64,000 nt of DNA from Bathynomus jamesi (lineage: Eukaryota > Arthropoda > Malacostraca > Isopoda > Cirolanidae). The notes under the pieces were generated by a model. It saw only the letters and a list, made by a program, of their open reading frames with translations, was not told the origin of the DNA and did not search any database. Position numbers and translations under genes: made by a program. This document shows, piece after piece, positions 48,041 to 59,152 of the stretch (within the stretch, counting starts at the first letter, position 1; the number at the start of each line of letters is the position of its first letter). Location of the stretch: assembly GCA_023014485.1 (NCBI GenBank), contig JAJOZX010002586.1, positions 422,501 to 486,500 of the forward strand, written 5' to 3'.

Positions 48041-48660
48041 GACCTCGGAAAGAACCATTACGAAATCCTCGACCTCCGAGATCATTCAAAACTAAAAATC
48101 ATTCACGCTGATAATTTGAAGATCGCTGCCGAACAACACCTTCCCAAAAAACATCTGACAGGCGTTCGAGCCACCTATCCTTCAAAAGATCAAGGTATTA
48201 ACAAATCCAGCATGGACCACAAAACCGAAGTGGTCACCGCAGAAACCACTACCCGTGACGAAGATTGGTACCTGGTAATACCACCAGTACTCGAGCCAAT
48301 CTCTGAACAAGAAGAGGTCCCAGAACCGAGAGTCCCATCGGAACCTACCCCTGGAGAAACCCATTCTAGAGGATCATTCAGTGGAACTCCACCATCTCCT
48401 CCAACTCCACCATCTCCTCCGTCACCACCCTCACCGATTGATGATCGACGCACGGACCCTACATACCGGCCGCAAATGCATCAACCATGAGAACTAGAAC
48501 CTTCACGAAAAAAACGAACACACTCAGAATCCGAGCTTAATATTCGATCCCAACTACCACCTAAGCGAGGCCGACCACTCCGCATACAAACACAAACATC
48601 TCCACGCCCACCAAGAGCTCCGTATGATTTAAGACGTAGATATGAATAAAATTGTTTCCC
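48041..48660 (+). pseudogene. Gypsy B pol C-terminal, proline-rich tail
   Basis: 48116-48490 encodes HLPKKHLTGVRATYPSKDQ, acidic and then proline-rich sequence (PPSPPTPPSPPSPPSP), with a stop at 48488-48490. Coding similarity continues to about 48650 (RSPYDLRRRYE-like). Copy A keeps this tail open. Confidence 0.7.
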
Positions 48661-49156
48661 TTATAATGTTGAGATTTCCATTAACAATTCGTGCCCCTTT
48701 CCATCTGAAACTAAATTCTAACCTACTATAAAAATCTTGGATTCCGCCATGAAACCGGTGACCATCCTACCTGGACTTCATGCCCCTAAATGGAATAATC
48801 AATTGAGTCGTTTAAAAACAAAAAATTCAAATGATAGCCGGAATAACCTTTTACAAATACTGTAGCCAATAACAATTATTTACGAACATCTGCCGTCAGT
48901 ATTATCATTGCGTGTGCTATTATCCTCGGTATATTTGTAGTGAAAAGACTTCTCGCAATGGCAAAAAAAATTGTACTATGTGGAAATATTTATGCACGGC
49001 CAAGAGTGCGACCTCATACTGCCTGAACTAGACTTAACCACCCTGACTTATGTTGTGTAAATAAATCTGTATTATAAAAACCATTAGTTACCATCTAGTC
49101 AGAATTAGTTAGGATGTTATATTTTTGTATTAATATCATTCTATAGGGGAAAGCCC

Positions 49157-50289
49157 TGTAAAAATGAACAGGGAATAATTCCTATATTCATATATTCTTA
49201 TATTCATTCATATAATTCTTATATTCATTCATATAATTCTTATATTCATTCGTGTAATTCTATATATTCATTCGTATAATTCGTATATTTATATAATCCT
49301 TATATTTATATCATCCTTACATTTATATAATCCTTATATTCTTATTATTTTATTCTTATATTCATTTTTACATATAGAGTCCAAATTCGCATAACGCTGG
49401 CGAAGTTAGGATAATATTTTTGATTCGCTTTCTATTTTATTTCTGCTGAATAATGGGTAAATTATTTCTTTCTAAATTACTTGATCATGTTTTTAGATTT
49501 AGCTTAATAATGTAATCTTGTTAAATTCTGCAATGTTCGTTTTCTGTACAATTCTCTCTTCGTTGTAAAGGATGAAGTCATGTCTTGCTTAATGTTTAAT
49601 TTTAAATCTTAAGCATTTAATTTTTGCTCATATGCATGTTTAATTGTAATTCATAATAAACTGCATATTTCAATTTCCATTTTTAGTCAAGTCGGCAGAG
49701 ATGATGACATCAGATCTGTCAATATGCCGTTTAAAATAAAAATATGACTTAATCTTTAAATATCTTGCTTATCTGTCTAGACATTGCTACAGCTAAAATA
49801 TTTATCTTATCTTCAAATATTTTGCAAAATAAGGCAGCCTATTGAGAATAAAAAACAAAACAAGTCAACATTAAATAATAATGATGTCACCAAAAATTCA
49901 GTAAATAAAGCCGAACAATTTTTCAAATTTTCATTCTGATTGTCTGATCTAACTTAGAGGCTGAGCATTACCTGTAACATTTTAGCAGTAAACTACAGTA
50001 AGAGAATATCTTTTACTTCTCTTTCGAGCCTTGCGATTTTCAGAGAACTTAGCCTGAAATAGAGAAAAATAATTTCCCGATACGTTACAAGAAGAATCGG
50101 GGAACCTTTAGAGAATTTAGTAAGCTCCACAGAATCCTCCGATCCATTACAAGAAGAAATCGGAAAGTAGTATAAGAGAACTTCTGCGATTCTCTATTCG
50201 GTATCAGATACGTACTCCAGAGTAACAAATCCGTTGCTGCCACCTAACCAGAGCCCTCGTCAACTTCGAACCGCCCAAGGCCATAGACA
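49157..50289 (+). repeat. Gypsy copy B 3' LTR
   Basis: Begins TGTAAAAATGAACAGGG after a purine-rich stretch (AGGGGAAAGCCC). A shorter form of the TATTCATTCATATAAT minisatellite lies at 49185-49350. It ends near CCATAGACAGAGGGG. It preserves the empty site for the copy A MITE at 49775-49782. Confidence 0.65.
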
Positions 50290-50294
50290 GAGGG

Positions 50295-50333
<39 letters not shown>

Positions 50334-50336
<3 letters not shown>

Positions 50337-51264
50337 GGTGGGCGGAAAGTAGCTCCCTATTTTGGATTGGTAAAAAAATACGTATATTATCCATTTATTT
50401 CAGAAGAAATAATATGAAAAGGTAGGCATACATGGTAGGTTTTCTATAAAATTCAATGTGGGCTCCAACTCTTTCCACCAGCTTCTGGAGCCGCCCAGGA
50501 ATGGCGTCCACTGACTTTAGCAGGAACTCCGGCGGGATGGAGGACATGACTTCCCGAATTCGGTCCTCCAGTTCTTCCAATGTCCTCGGTTTGGTGCGGT
50601 AGACTTCTTCTTTTACCCACCCCCAAAGAAAGAAGTCGCACGGTGTCAAGTCGGGGCTCCTGGCTGGCCACTGATGTGGACCACGACGACCCATCCAACG
50701 TCCAGGGAAGTGGGCATCCAGCCACTCACGGACAACAAGAGCGAAGTGCTGAGCGGTACCTTGCTATGTTGCGAAACGAGGTCTGGCCGGTTGTCAGCAC
50801 ATGGGAGAACATCGACGATCTGATATTTATGCAAGATGGCGCCCCTCCCCACTTCGCTCTTGTTGTCCGTGAGTGGCTGGATGCCCACTTCCCTGGGCGT
50901 TGGATGGGTCGTCGTGGTCCACATCAATGGCCAGCCAGGAGCCCCGACTTGACACCGTGCGACTTCTTTCTTTGGGGGTGGGTAAAGGAAGAAGTCTACC
51001 GCACCAAACCGAGGACATTGGAAGAACTGGAGGACCGAATTCGGGAAGTCATGTCCTCCATCCCGCCGGAGTTCCTGCTAAAGTCAGTGGACGCCATTCC
51101 TGGGCGGCTCCAGAAGCTGGTGGAAAGAGTTGGAGCCCACATTGAATTTTAGAGAAAACCTACCATGTATGCCTACCTTTTCATATTATTTCTTCTGAAA
51201 TAAATGGATAATATACGTATTTTTTTACCAATCCAAAATAGGGAGCTACTTTCCGCCCACCCTG
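50334..51264. mobile_element. Palindromic DD41D mariner (M3)
   Basis: Ends CAGGGTGGGCGGAAAGTAGC inverted, between TA dinucleotides (50332-50333 and 51265-51266). 50334-50748 and 50850-51264 are inverted copies of 415 bp with only a few differences, around a 101-bp loop. Each arm carries the C-terminal half of a transposase, so the element is a head-to-head duplication of its 3' part. It lies in a TA microsatellite at the outer edge of the gypsy B LTR. Confidence 0.93.
50745..51152 (+). pseudogene. M3 mariner transposase C-terminal half
   Basis: YLAMLRNEVWPVVSTW, then IFMQDGAPPHFA (second Asp) and RSPDLTPCDFFLWGWV (third Asp, 41 residues on), ending GAHIEF at 51152. The minus strand 50395-50694 carries the mirrored copy from MGRRGPHQWPARSPD onward. 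N-terminal domains are absent. Codons upstream of 50745 belong to the inverted arm. Confidence 0.9.
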
Positions 51265-51282
51265 TATATATATATATATATC

Positions 51283-52451
51283 AAAGCTATTGACTTCTTC
51301 TGGAAACGGAGCTTACAGATGAACAGAAGGATCAACACAACGGCAAACATTTTCATTTATTTGTACTTCAGACGATTCGACAAATCTTTTGTCATCATCA
51401 GTGAATTAAGTCTTAAAACCTTAAAACAAAAGTAAAAAGTGAAAATTACATCAATACAATATTAAAACCATTAAAATTAAAACCTTAAAGCAAAATGAAA
51501 ATTGCATCAATACAAAATTAAAATCATTTAAATTTCATCACTATAAAAACTAAAATTAAATTAAATTACCTCAATAGGTAAATACACAATGTTTACATCC
51601 ACCTCCATACTTGGCAAAGTCTAAGAGAACACTGGATGGTCAGAGGATTAGAAAGGGTATGTCTGTGAAAATCGGTTGGTTGGTTAAAAGAGTTGTAATT
51701 TGTAGGATGAGCTATTATTATTAAGGGAGGGTTTGTTTCTATAGATGTACAAAGATTCTAAAATTCGGAGTTCTGTAAGGTTATTGGATCTAGTTAAAAT
51801 TTCAAACTGAGTTTTGTGAAGGGGATGGTCGTTTTCATTACTATGGTTTCTAATTGCGGATTGTGGAGGGCTACTGAGGGGACGGTTGGTACGGACTGAC
51901 AAGCCCAAGTGTTGAGAAAGGCGCACCTCCAGTTGGAGTTGAGTGCTGCCAATATACGCAGCCTTACAGCTGTCGCACGTGTATTTGTAAACAACATTGG
52001 GGCATACAGTTTTGGGGAATTCATCTTTGAACTTTAAAAAATTTGATAATTTAAGTGGGTTGACGAAGGCGAATCTAAAATTTATTTGGGGATAACTAGA
52101 CTTGAGCAGTTTGGACAATTCACCTCGAATACGCAATGATAAATAACCATAAAAAGGTAATTTAATATATCTGGTTTCTTTTTGTACTGTAGTTATGGGG
52201 AGTTTAGTATCAAAAGTGTTATTTAAAAATTTCTTTAATTGGTTATCGAATAGATGAGAAGGGTAGTAATTTTAATAAAGTACTGTTTTAAAAATTTAAA
52301 TTCTTCGTTTAACGAAAAGTAATCCGAACAAATACGGTAACTTCTTGTTAATAATGTTACTATAGCACTAATCATATATTTATAAAACATACAACTTAAA
52401 TAATTGGTTCCCAAGCCAGTAAAAGTTTGTTTTCGAAATAGTGAAGTATGG
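51283..52451 (-). mobile_element. Penelope-like 3' fragment, inverted
   Basis: On the minus strand this matches the 3' part of the 52-58 kb element, from CCATACTTCAC (57189 equivalent) through the GIY-YIG region to the pseudo-LTR. 51684-52136 is an open frame starting MRIRGELSKLL and ending SSSYKLQLF. The inner end at 52451 meets a forward copy head to head. Inverted partial copies next to a full unit are characteristic of this class. Confidence 0.85.
51366..51401 (-). ncRNA. Hammerhead-like motif, core mutated
   Basis: CTGATGA and the GACAAA/TTTGTC stem are intact, but GAAAC reads GAATC. Probably inactive. Confidence 0.5.
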
Positions 52452-52883
52452 AACGACCATCCCCTTCACAAAACTCAGTTTGAAATTTTAACTAGATCCA
52501 ATAACCTTACAGAACTCCGAATTTTAGAATCTTTGTACATCTATAGAAACAAACCCTCCCTTAATAATAATAGCTCATCCTACAAATTACAACTCTTTTA
52601 ACCAACCAACCGATTTTCACAGACATACCCTTTCTAATCCTCTGACCATCCAGTGTTCTCTTAGACTTTGCCAAGTATGGAGGTGGATGTAAACATTGTG
52701 TATTTACCTATTGAGGTAATTTAATTTAATTTTAGTTTTTATAGTGATGAAATTTAAATGATTTTAATTTTGTATTGATGCAATTTTCATTTTGCTTTAA
52801 GGTTTTAATTTTAATGGTTTTAATATTGTATTGATGTAATTTTCACTTTTTACTTTTGTTTTAAGGTTTTAAGACTTAATTCA

Positions 52884-52919
52884 CTGATGATGACAAAAGA
52901 TTTGTCGAAACGTCTGAAG
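52884..52919 (+). ncRNA. Hammerhead-like motif, intact core
   Basis: CTGATGA, T, stem GACAAA-AGA-TTTGTC, GAAAC, then GTCTGAAG, in the 5' pseudo-LTR. Both core blocks are intact. Penelope-like elements in several animals are known to carry hammerhead ribozymes in this position. The extra T and weak stem III leave activity open. Confidence 0.62.
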
Positions 52920-52928
52920 TACAAATAA

Positions 52929-53366
52929 ATGAAAATGTTTGCCGTTGTGTTGATCCTTCTGTTCATCTGTAAGCTCCGTTTCCCTAAGGAGAAGTCAATA
53001 GCTTTGATATTAACCCAGAGATATGGCCGATCGACATTGAACTATTACAGACAATGTGAAAGAGTCTATTTGAAACTTAACAAGGCTATTTGTGATGAGA
53101 GTTTCTTGTCTAAGTGCAAAAGTTATAATATTGTGCCTAATTTCCTTATATTTAAACTTTATAATAAACGCCTCCACAACTCCAAACTATATAAATCATG
53201 GCAACATAAATTATTAAATTTGGAGCTTCAATCGAAAACTAAAACAGTGAATTTTCTCAAGCTGAAATATAAGAATTCTCTGTTTGGTCTAAAATCTAGG
53301 GTGTCTTACATTGATTACACTTGGCAACAAAGATTTTGTTACAGAAGAGCAAATAGGTGCTCCTAG
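52929..53366 (+). pseudogene. Penelope-like ORF, N-terminal part
   Basis: 145 codons, basic and hydrophobic (KSIALILTQRYGRSTLNYYR, KCKSYNIVPNFLIFKLYNKR). It ends shortly before the inserted element. The same region is at 37697-37981. The ATG at 52929 lies in the pseudo-LTR just after the hammerhead-like motif, suggesting that translation of the element starts there. The function of this segment in the family is unclear to me. Confidence 0.6.
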
Positions 53367-53369
53367 CTA

Positions 53370-55840
53370 ATTTCGGTATGCTGATTTCAAATCTATAATT
53401 AGATGTTTTCTATCACGTCTAGATTTTGTGTAAAATGCAAATCACTTTTAGTAAAATTTTCTACCATTTCCAGATTTTGGTTTTAATCGGCTTAATGCCA
53501 GTAATATGAAACTTGCTTTTCAAGGTTAAAGCAATTTTTTTTGCCAACTATATACAAATTCGAACAATTTTGATAAATAAAATTTATCCCGAGTCGCTAC
53601 GTGACAGTCAAGCAGAACGGTTGTTGAAGCTCTCTGCTGATGAGCAAGTGACAGGTTGTGGTGACTTGTGTGTTTTTATAGCATTTGTTTTGTACTACGG
53701 TGTGTATTTCTTTTTATTTTGCACATCGTAATAATTACTTTCTACGTTTTTTCAGATATTGTATGGTAATTCAAAATGGCATCAAATAGACGTGCTTGTG
53801 TAAATCACCCAGACAACTTCTGCTTTGTCTGTGGACAATATACACCTAAGCCACAACGTAGAAACATAACAACAAAGATTAAACTTGCCTACAAGTGTTA
53901 TTTTGACTGTAAGTTAGGAGACCAACAGAGGGACTGGGCACCACATATTTGCTGTGCACAGTGCAATGCAATGTTAATAGCTTGGATGAATGGTAAAAGA
54001 AAAGCTATGCCGTTCTCAGTCCCCATGGTTTGGCGTGAGCCGAAAAATCACTTCAATGATTGTTATTTTTGTTTGACAAAGATTGCTGGTTTCACAAAGA
54101 AAAACAAATCAAAGATCACGTACCCAAACTGCGAATCAGCAATGAAACCAGTACCACATGATGAAACAAATCCACCACCAGTTCCACCAGCAACGATAAC
54201 AGACAGCAGTTCATCTGAAGATTCTGCTAGTGATATAGAAACAGGGAAAGATGGCATATATGTTCCAGATGCAAATATTTCCCCACATTTGTTAAGTCAA
54301 GCGGAGTTAAATGACTTAGTGCGCGATTTGGAATTACCAAAAGAAAAGGCAGAGTTGCTTGGTTCAAGACTTCAAGAATTTAATCTTCTCCAACCAAACA
54401 CCAAAGTTTCCCATTTCCGCCATCGCCATTTGCAGTTTTCATCATTTTACTTACAGGAAGAAAACGTTTGTTTCTGCCACGATATCAGTGGTCTGATGCA
54501 AGGGATTGGCTGTCGCTATGATCCAAAAGAATGGAGACTGTTCATTGACTCTAGTAAAGCTAGCCTTAAAGCTGTATTACTGCACAACGGCAATGAAAAA
54601 CCTTCAATACCTGTAGCACATGCCACTGGCCTTAATGAGACTTATGAATCGATGAAACTGCTGCTAAGACTCATCAAATATAAGGACCACACATGGAATA
54701 TTTGTGGCGACCTTAAAGTTGTATCATTACTTCTTGGGTTACAGTTGGGCTACACAAAGCATATGTGCTTTTTGTGTCTATGGAACAGCAGAGATGACAA
54801 GAACCACTACAAAAAACATGATTGGCCATCTAGAACTGAACATGTTGTTGGTAAATACAATGTGAAACACCCAGCACTTATTGACCCTCAGAAAGTACAT
54901 CTTCCACCACTTCACATTAAACTTGGCCTTATGAAAAATTTCGTGAAGGGTATGGATCATCAAGGTAGTGGTTTCCAATATTTAAAGGATAAATTCAAAG
55001 GAATATTGACAGATGCTAAGCTAGAAGCTGGAGTTTTCACTGGACCACAGATCCGCAGTGTCATCCACGACTCATCGTTTCCATCTAACCTAAATGAGAA
55101 TGAACTAGGAGCATGGACATCTTTCGTTGAAGTTGTCAAAAATTTTCTTGGAAACCACAAAGCTGAAAACCACCGTAAACTCGTAGAAAACATGCTTAAA
55201 TCTTATGAAATAATGGGATGCAGAATGTCTTTGAAAATTCATTTTTTACATTCTCATCTTGACTTCTTCCCGGCCAACCTTGGGGCTGTAAGTGACGAGC
55301 ATGGTGAGCGCTTCCACCAACAGATCTCAGTTATGGAAAACAGATACCAAGGTAATTTCAACCCAAATATGATGGGAGATTATTGTTGGTTCCTGCAGAA
55401 GGAGAGCTCGTCATCCTACAAGCGACAAAGGAAGAGGACACACCAAAGTTTCACTTAAGAACAGGAATTTGCCTTTCAGTAGTAACAACAAAATACTAAC
55501 GCGCTTTGGGTGGATGGTTGGGCGCAGGGGTGGTAACTCCGCCAGCGGAATTCCGCTGTCTGTCTTAAGCCAGAATAAAGGAGGAAAGACATCCCTGTTC
55601 ACTAATTATTTAAGTATGCTTAACATAAAACGTGGCACGGAAAAGTAGCTTAGACGGCTTTCGTAATAGAAGCGGGTGAGAAAAAAAATGAAAAATAGGG
55701 GTTTTCGGTTACACAAAATCTGGACGTGATAGAGAAATTTTGATATCAGATCTGAAATCAGCATCAGCGCTTTAGTAGGAATCAGTAGTTCACGTGTCTG
55801 TAACAAAAAAAAAGTTGAAATTTGTTGCCTAGTGTTATCA
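53370..55840 (+). mobile_element. Unassigned DNA element carrying an intact 560-codon gene
   Basis: About 2.5 kb lying between the N-terminal and middle coding parts of Penelope element 1. Subterminal inverted repeats: 53380-53433 (GCTGATTTCA ... CTATCACGTCTAGATTTTGT) and 55709-55762 (inverse, about ten differences). Outer tips and target duplication are not resolved. I infer a DNA transposon from the inverted repeats, the insertion in another element, and a single intronless gene. Superfamily unknown. Confidence 0.65.
53776..55458 (+). CDS. Uncharacterised 560-aa transposon-type protein, intact
   Basis: The only long undamaged gene in the window. The start has favourable context (AAAATGG). 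The N-terminus (1-110) is cysteine-rich with CxxC pairs (CFVCGQYT, CCAQCNAM, DCYFCLTK), a likely zinc-binding DNA-contact module. Residues 130-160 are Ser/Asp-rich and flexible. The C-terminal two thirds contains WRLFIDSSKASLKAVLLHNG (Asp258), CGDLKVVSLLLG (Asp312), CFLCLW (Cys331, Cys334), LPPLHIKLGLMKNFVK, SHLDFFPANLG and SDEHGERFHQ (Asp507, Glu508, Glu511). Spaced acidic residues suggest an RNase-H-fold nuclease, an inference. Similar anonymous proteins are, from memory, common in arthropods and cnidarians. A domesticated gene is possible but location argues for a mobile one. Confidence 0.8.
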   Translation: MASNRRACVNHPDNFCFVCGQYTPKPQRRNITTKIKLAYKCYFDCKLGDQQRDWAPHICCAQCNAMLIAWMNGKRKAMPFSVPMVWREPKNHFNDCYFCLTKIAGFTKKNKSKITYPNCESAMKPVPHDETNPPPVPPATITDSSSSEDSASDIETGKDGIYVPDANISPHLLSQAELNDLVRDLELPKEKAELLGSRLQEFNLLQPNTKVSHFRHRHLQFSSFYLQEENVCFCHDISGLMQGIGCRYDPKEWRLFIDSSKASLKAVLLHNGNEKPSIPVAHATGLNETYESMKLLLRLIKYKDHTWNICGDLKVVSLLLGLQLGYTKHMCFLCLWNSRDDKNHYKKHDWPSRTEHVVGKYNVKHPALIDPQKVHLPPLHIKLGLMKNFVKGMDHQGSGFQYLKDKFKGILTDAKLEAGVFTGPQIRSVIHDSSFPSNLNENELGAWTSFVEVVKNFLGNHKAENHRKLVENMLKSYEIMGCRMSLKIHFLHSHLDFFPANLGAVSDEHGERFHQQISVMENRYQGNFNPNMMGDYCWFLQKESSSSYKRQRKRTHQSFT

Positions 55841-55913
55841 TTGTTTAGTTACTAAATTTCAAACTTGCTGTGATAAAATTGTCAATAGACATAAAAGGAT
55901 ACATGCTGCCAAA

Positions 55914-57957
55914 TTGGAAAAATTGGGAATCACTCAGTCGTTTTTTAATAATCCAGATAATTTTATTTTTAATTTCTCTAATAGAGTTTTAAGTATTAGA
56001 GAGAAAGAAATATTGTCGTTAGGCTTAAATTTTGATCTACCTCATTATAAACTAAATTTTTATAAATTTTTCTCTGGCTTTGAAAATCTTCTCATGAATA
56101 TTAAGAATTGTGAGATCCGACCAAATTTCTCGTTTCATAACTTGGTAAAACAAGTGGAGAGCATCTCTTTTAAGAATTTTTATAATTTTAAACCCCATAA
56201 GGTGTTTTCTCCCCTTTAATAAGCAAGATTTTAAAATTCTTAATAATTTGAAAAAGGATAACTCTGTCATCATTACAAAACCGGATAAGGGTAAAGGAGT
56301 AGTGCTGATTGATTCAACAGTTTACATAAATAGAATGGAGACAATTTTGTCGGATACGTCTAAATTTAAAAGGGTAAAAGAGAATGTTCTGTCTAAATTA
56401 CTAAAACTCGAAGATAAACTTAATAGGTGTTTGCGTAAATTAAAAAATAGTAATATTATTGCTGACAATACATACAATTTTTTATTTGCTTCTGGTTCTA
56501 ATCCAGGAATTCTATATGGTTTACCTAAAGTCCATAAGCCAAATTTCCCACTAAGACCTATTCTTTCGGCATGTGGTACATTCAATTATAATTTAGCCAA
56601 ATTCTTCGTTCCCTTGCTTTCAAAACTCACCTTTAATGATTATTCTATTAACAACTCGTTTGATTTTGCTAAAGAGATAAAAGAGATCAATCATGCCGAT
56701 TCTCTTACTATGGCCAGTTTTGATGTCTCGTCATTGTTTACTAATGTCCCGTTAAAAGAAACATTAAATATCATACTAAATAAGTTATTCACTACTGATA
56801 ATACTCTTATTAATGGCCTCACTCAGACTCAATTTAAAAACCTTCTCGAAATAGTGTGTTTTGATAATCTTTTCTTCTTTAATAGCAACCTTTACAGCCA
56901 AATTGATGGGGTAGCTATGGGTTCCCCGTTAAGCCCAACACTAGCAAATGCATTTCTTTGCCATTACGAAGAAATTTGGTTGAAAAGTTGTCCTAGTAGT
57001 TTTAAACCCATATATTACAGAAGATACGTGGATGACACTTTCTTAATATTTAACCATCCTTCACACGTAAAACTTTTTCTTGATTATCTTAATAAACAAC
57101 ATAGTAATATTAAGTACACGTGTGAAAACGAAACAAATAATAGTTTACCTTTCCTGGATGTTTTAGTTAAACGGGCTCATAATAAGTTCCATACTTCACT
57201 ATTTCGAAAACAAACTTTTACTGGCTTGGGAACCAATTATTTAAGTTGTATGTTTTATAAATATAAGATTAGTGCTATAGTAACATTATTAACAAGAAGT
57301 TACCGTATTTGTTCGGATTACTTTTCGTTAAACGAAGAATTTAAATTTTTAAAACAGTACTTTATTAACAATTACTACCCTTCTCATCTATTCGATAACC
57401 AATTAAAGAAATTTTTAAATAACACTTTTGATACTAAACTCCCCATAACTACAGTACAAAAAGAAACCAGATATATTAAATTACCTTTTTATGGTTATTT
57501 ATCATTGCGTATTCGAGGTGAATTGTCCAAACTGCTCAAGTCTAGTTATCCCCAAATAAATTTTAGATTCGCCTTCGTCAACCCACTTAAATTATCAAAT
57601 TTTTTAAAGTTCAAAGATGAATTCCCCAAAACTGTATGCCCCAATGTTGTTTACAAATACACGTGCGACAGCTGTAAGGCTGCGTATATTGGCAGCACTC
57701 AACTCCAACTGGAGGTGCGCCTTTCTCAACATTTGGGCTTGTCAGTCCGTACCAACCGTCCCCTCAGTAGCCCTCCACAATCCGCAATTAGAAACCATAG
57801 TAATGAAAACGACCATCCCCTTCACAAAACTCAGTTTGAAATTTTAACTAGATCCAATAACCTCACAGAACTCCGAATTTTAGAATCTTTGTACATCTAT
57901 AGAAACAAACCCTCCCTTAATAATAATAGCTCATCCTACAAATTACAGCTCTTTTAA
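55914..57957 (+). pseudogene. Penelope-like reverse transcriptase with GIY-YIG endonuclease
   Basis: 55914-56219 is the pre-RT part (KLGITQSFFNNPDNFIFNF). It ends at TAA, and coding continues one frame over by 56230, so there is one frameshift in a C/T run near 56212. The 569-codon frame 56248-57957 has ITKPDKGKGVV, YGLPKVHKPN, SFDVSSLFTNVP, DGVAMGSPLSPTLAN and RRYVDDTFLIF (Asp262, Asp263), all RT motifs. From about residue 465 is the GIY-YIG endonuclease (VYKYTCDSCKAAYIGST) with a CxxC. RT and endonuclease together drive target-primed insertion. Confidence 0.93.
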
Positions 57958-58238
57958 CCAACCAACCGATTTCACAGACATACCCTTTCTAATCCTCTGA
58001 CCATCCAGTGTTCTCTTAGGCTTTGCCAAGTATGGAGGTGGATGTAAACATTGTGTATTTACCTATTGAGGTAATTTAATTTAATTTTAGTTTTTATAGT
58101 GATGAAATTTAAATGATTTTAATTTTGTATTGATGCAATTTTCATTTTGCTTTAAGGTTTTAATTTTAATGGTTTTAATATTGTATTGATGTAATTTTCA
58201 CTTTTTACTTTTGTTTTAAGGTTTTAAGACTTAATTCA

Positions 58239-58274
58239 CTGATGATGACAAAAGATTTGTCGAAACGTCTGAAG
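58239..58274 (+). ncRNA. Hammerhead-like motif, intact core
   Basis: Same sequence as 52884-52919, in the 3' pseudo-LTR. Having one in each pseudo-LTR would allow a transcript to be cut into a unit-length RNA. Confidence 0.62.
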
Positions 58275-58344
58275 TACAAATAAATGAAAATGTTTGCCGT
58301 TGTGTTGATCCTTCTGTTCATATATATATATATATATATATATA

Positions 58345-59094
58345 CAGTGGTGGGCACCGTTAACCAAAAAGTTAACTTCGATAACGATAATCCGTTAACC
58401 CCAATTTTTAACTCCGATAACGATAATCCGATAATTTTACTACAAAGTTAACGGAAGTTAACGATAATCCGTTAACGATAACTATTTCTTTACTGACATT
58501 TAAAGAAATCAAGGAAAAAGCTTTAAAACCCATAGAAAATGTTTATTTATGCAAAATCCAACAATAAATAGGTATTTAACTGTATTTTTATCAAGTTTTG
58601 CAACTTTTTTGCTTAATAACTTTTTTTTTTATTTTTAATAAAAAATGTACTGATTACATGTTTTGAAACCCTTGTAACCACTAACCATTAACTAAATTTT
58701 AATTTACCAGAGAATTATTATGGCGGGAACTGAAAGGTAAAATTAAATTTTAGGCACATTTATTAAAGACTATGACACAATGTGCTGGTTGCCCTTCAGA
58801 AAGACCAACTTCTCAAAGTTAGGCCCAACTGCCAGTCTTGACCTCTTGGGCCTCAGGATGTCCTTGCCGAGAGAGAAGAGCCGTTCCACTGCGGCAGAGG
58901 ACGGAATTGGCAGACTGAAGTTATGGCGGTTTGAATTCATTCGCGGAGCGGTGATCTTCCGTGAATGACTCCTCGCAGTTAACGTGTTAACGGACTTTAA
59001 CAGACTAAATATCGAGTTATCGGAAGTTAACTGGTCCGATAACGATAAATGGAAATTAACTTCCGTTAATAGTCCGTTAAAAAAGTTAACACTG
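58345..59094 (-). mobile_element. hAT derivative with GTTAAC-rich ends
   Basis: Starts CAGTGGTGGGCACCGTTAAC and ends GTTAACACTG. The flanks TATATATA / TATGTATA could be an 8-bp duplication inside a TA tract. Both ends are packed with GTTAAC and CGATAACGATAA motifs. A minus-strand trace at 58780-58920 (SSAAVERLFSLGKDIL) is the hAT C-terminal dimerisation region; the rest of the transposase is gone. Non-autonomous. Confidence 0.8.
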
Positions 59095-59135
<41 letters not shown>

Positions 59136-59152
59136 ATATATTATATATGTAT

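Larger units (their letters stand above)
44971..50295 (+). mobile_element. Ty3/gypsy retrotransposon copy B (right arm)
   Basis: Inverted partner of 38209-44035. It starts inside the protease region at AGATCCCACTTCGGAGG, the same sequence that ends the left arm at 44035. Protease LDTG is intact (about 45130). The fingers of reverse transcriptase are lost by a ~580-bp deletion at 46088 (after GTTTCCAGT), and YLDD reads YQDD. The integrase frame 46807-47841 is nearly complete. The 3' LTR is 49157-50289. No 5' LTR and no gag. Confidence 0.88.
52452..58321 (+). mobile_element. Penelope-like element 1 with direct pseudo-LTRs
   Basis: Begins with a 3' fragment (52452-52601, codons equal to 57809-57957), then a pseudo-LTR (about 52602-52972), the body, and a second pseudo-LTR (57958-58321) nearly identical to the first. 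Body: N-terminal frame 52929-53366, an inserted element (about 53370-55840), frame 55914-56219, then the large frame 56248-57957. The direct repeats plus an inverted neighbour fit the usual Penelope arrangement. Only the insertion and one frameshift seem to break it, so it is young. Confidence 0.88.

Noticed and set aside
38209..50295. Endogenous retrovirus with envelope
   Set aside because: Only gag-pol of Ty3/gypsy type and a short membrane-type frame are visible; no envelope-like protein.
50580..50744. Mariner transposase starting at 50580
   Set aside because: The plus-strand codons before 50745 are the antisense of the mirrored left arm, not transposase sequence.
58780..58968. Plus-strand frame of 62 codons
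   Set aside because: It is the shadow of the minus-strand hAT dimerisation block.
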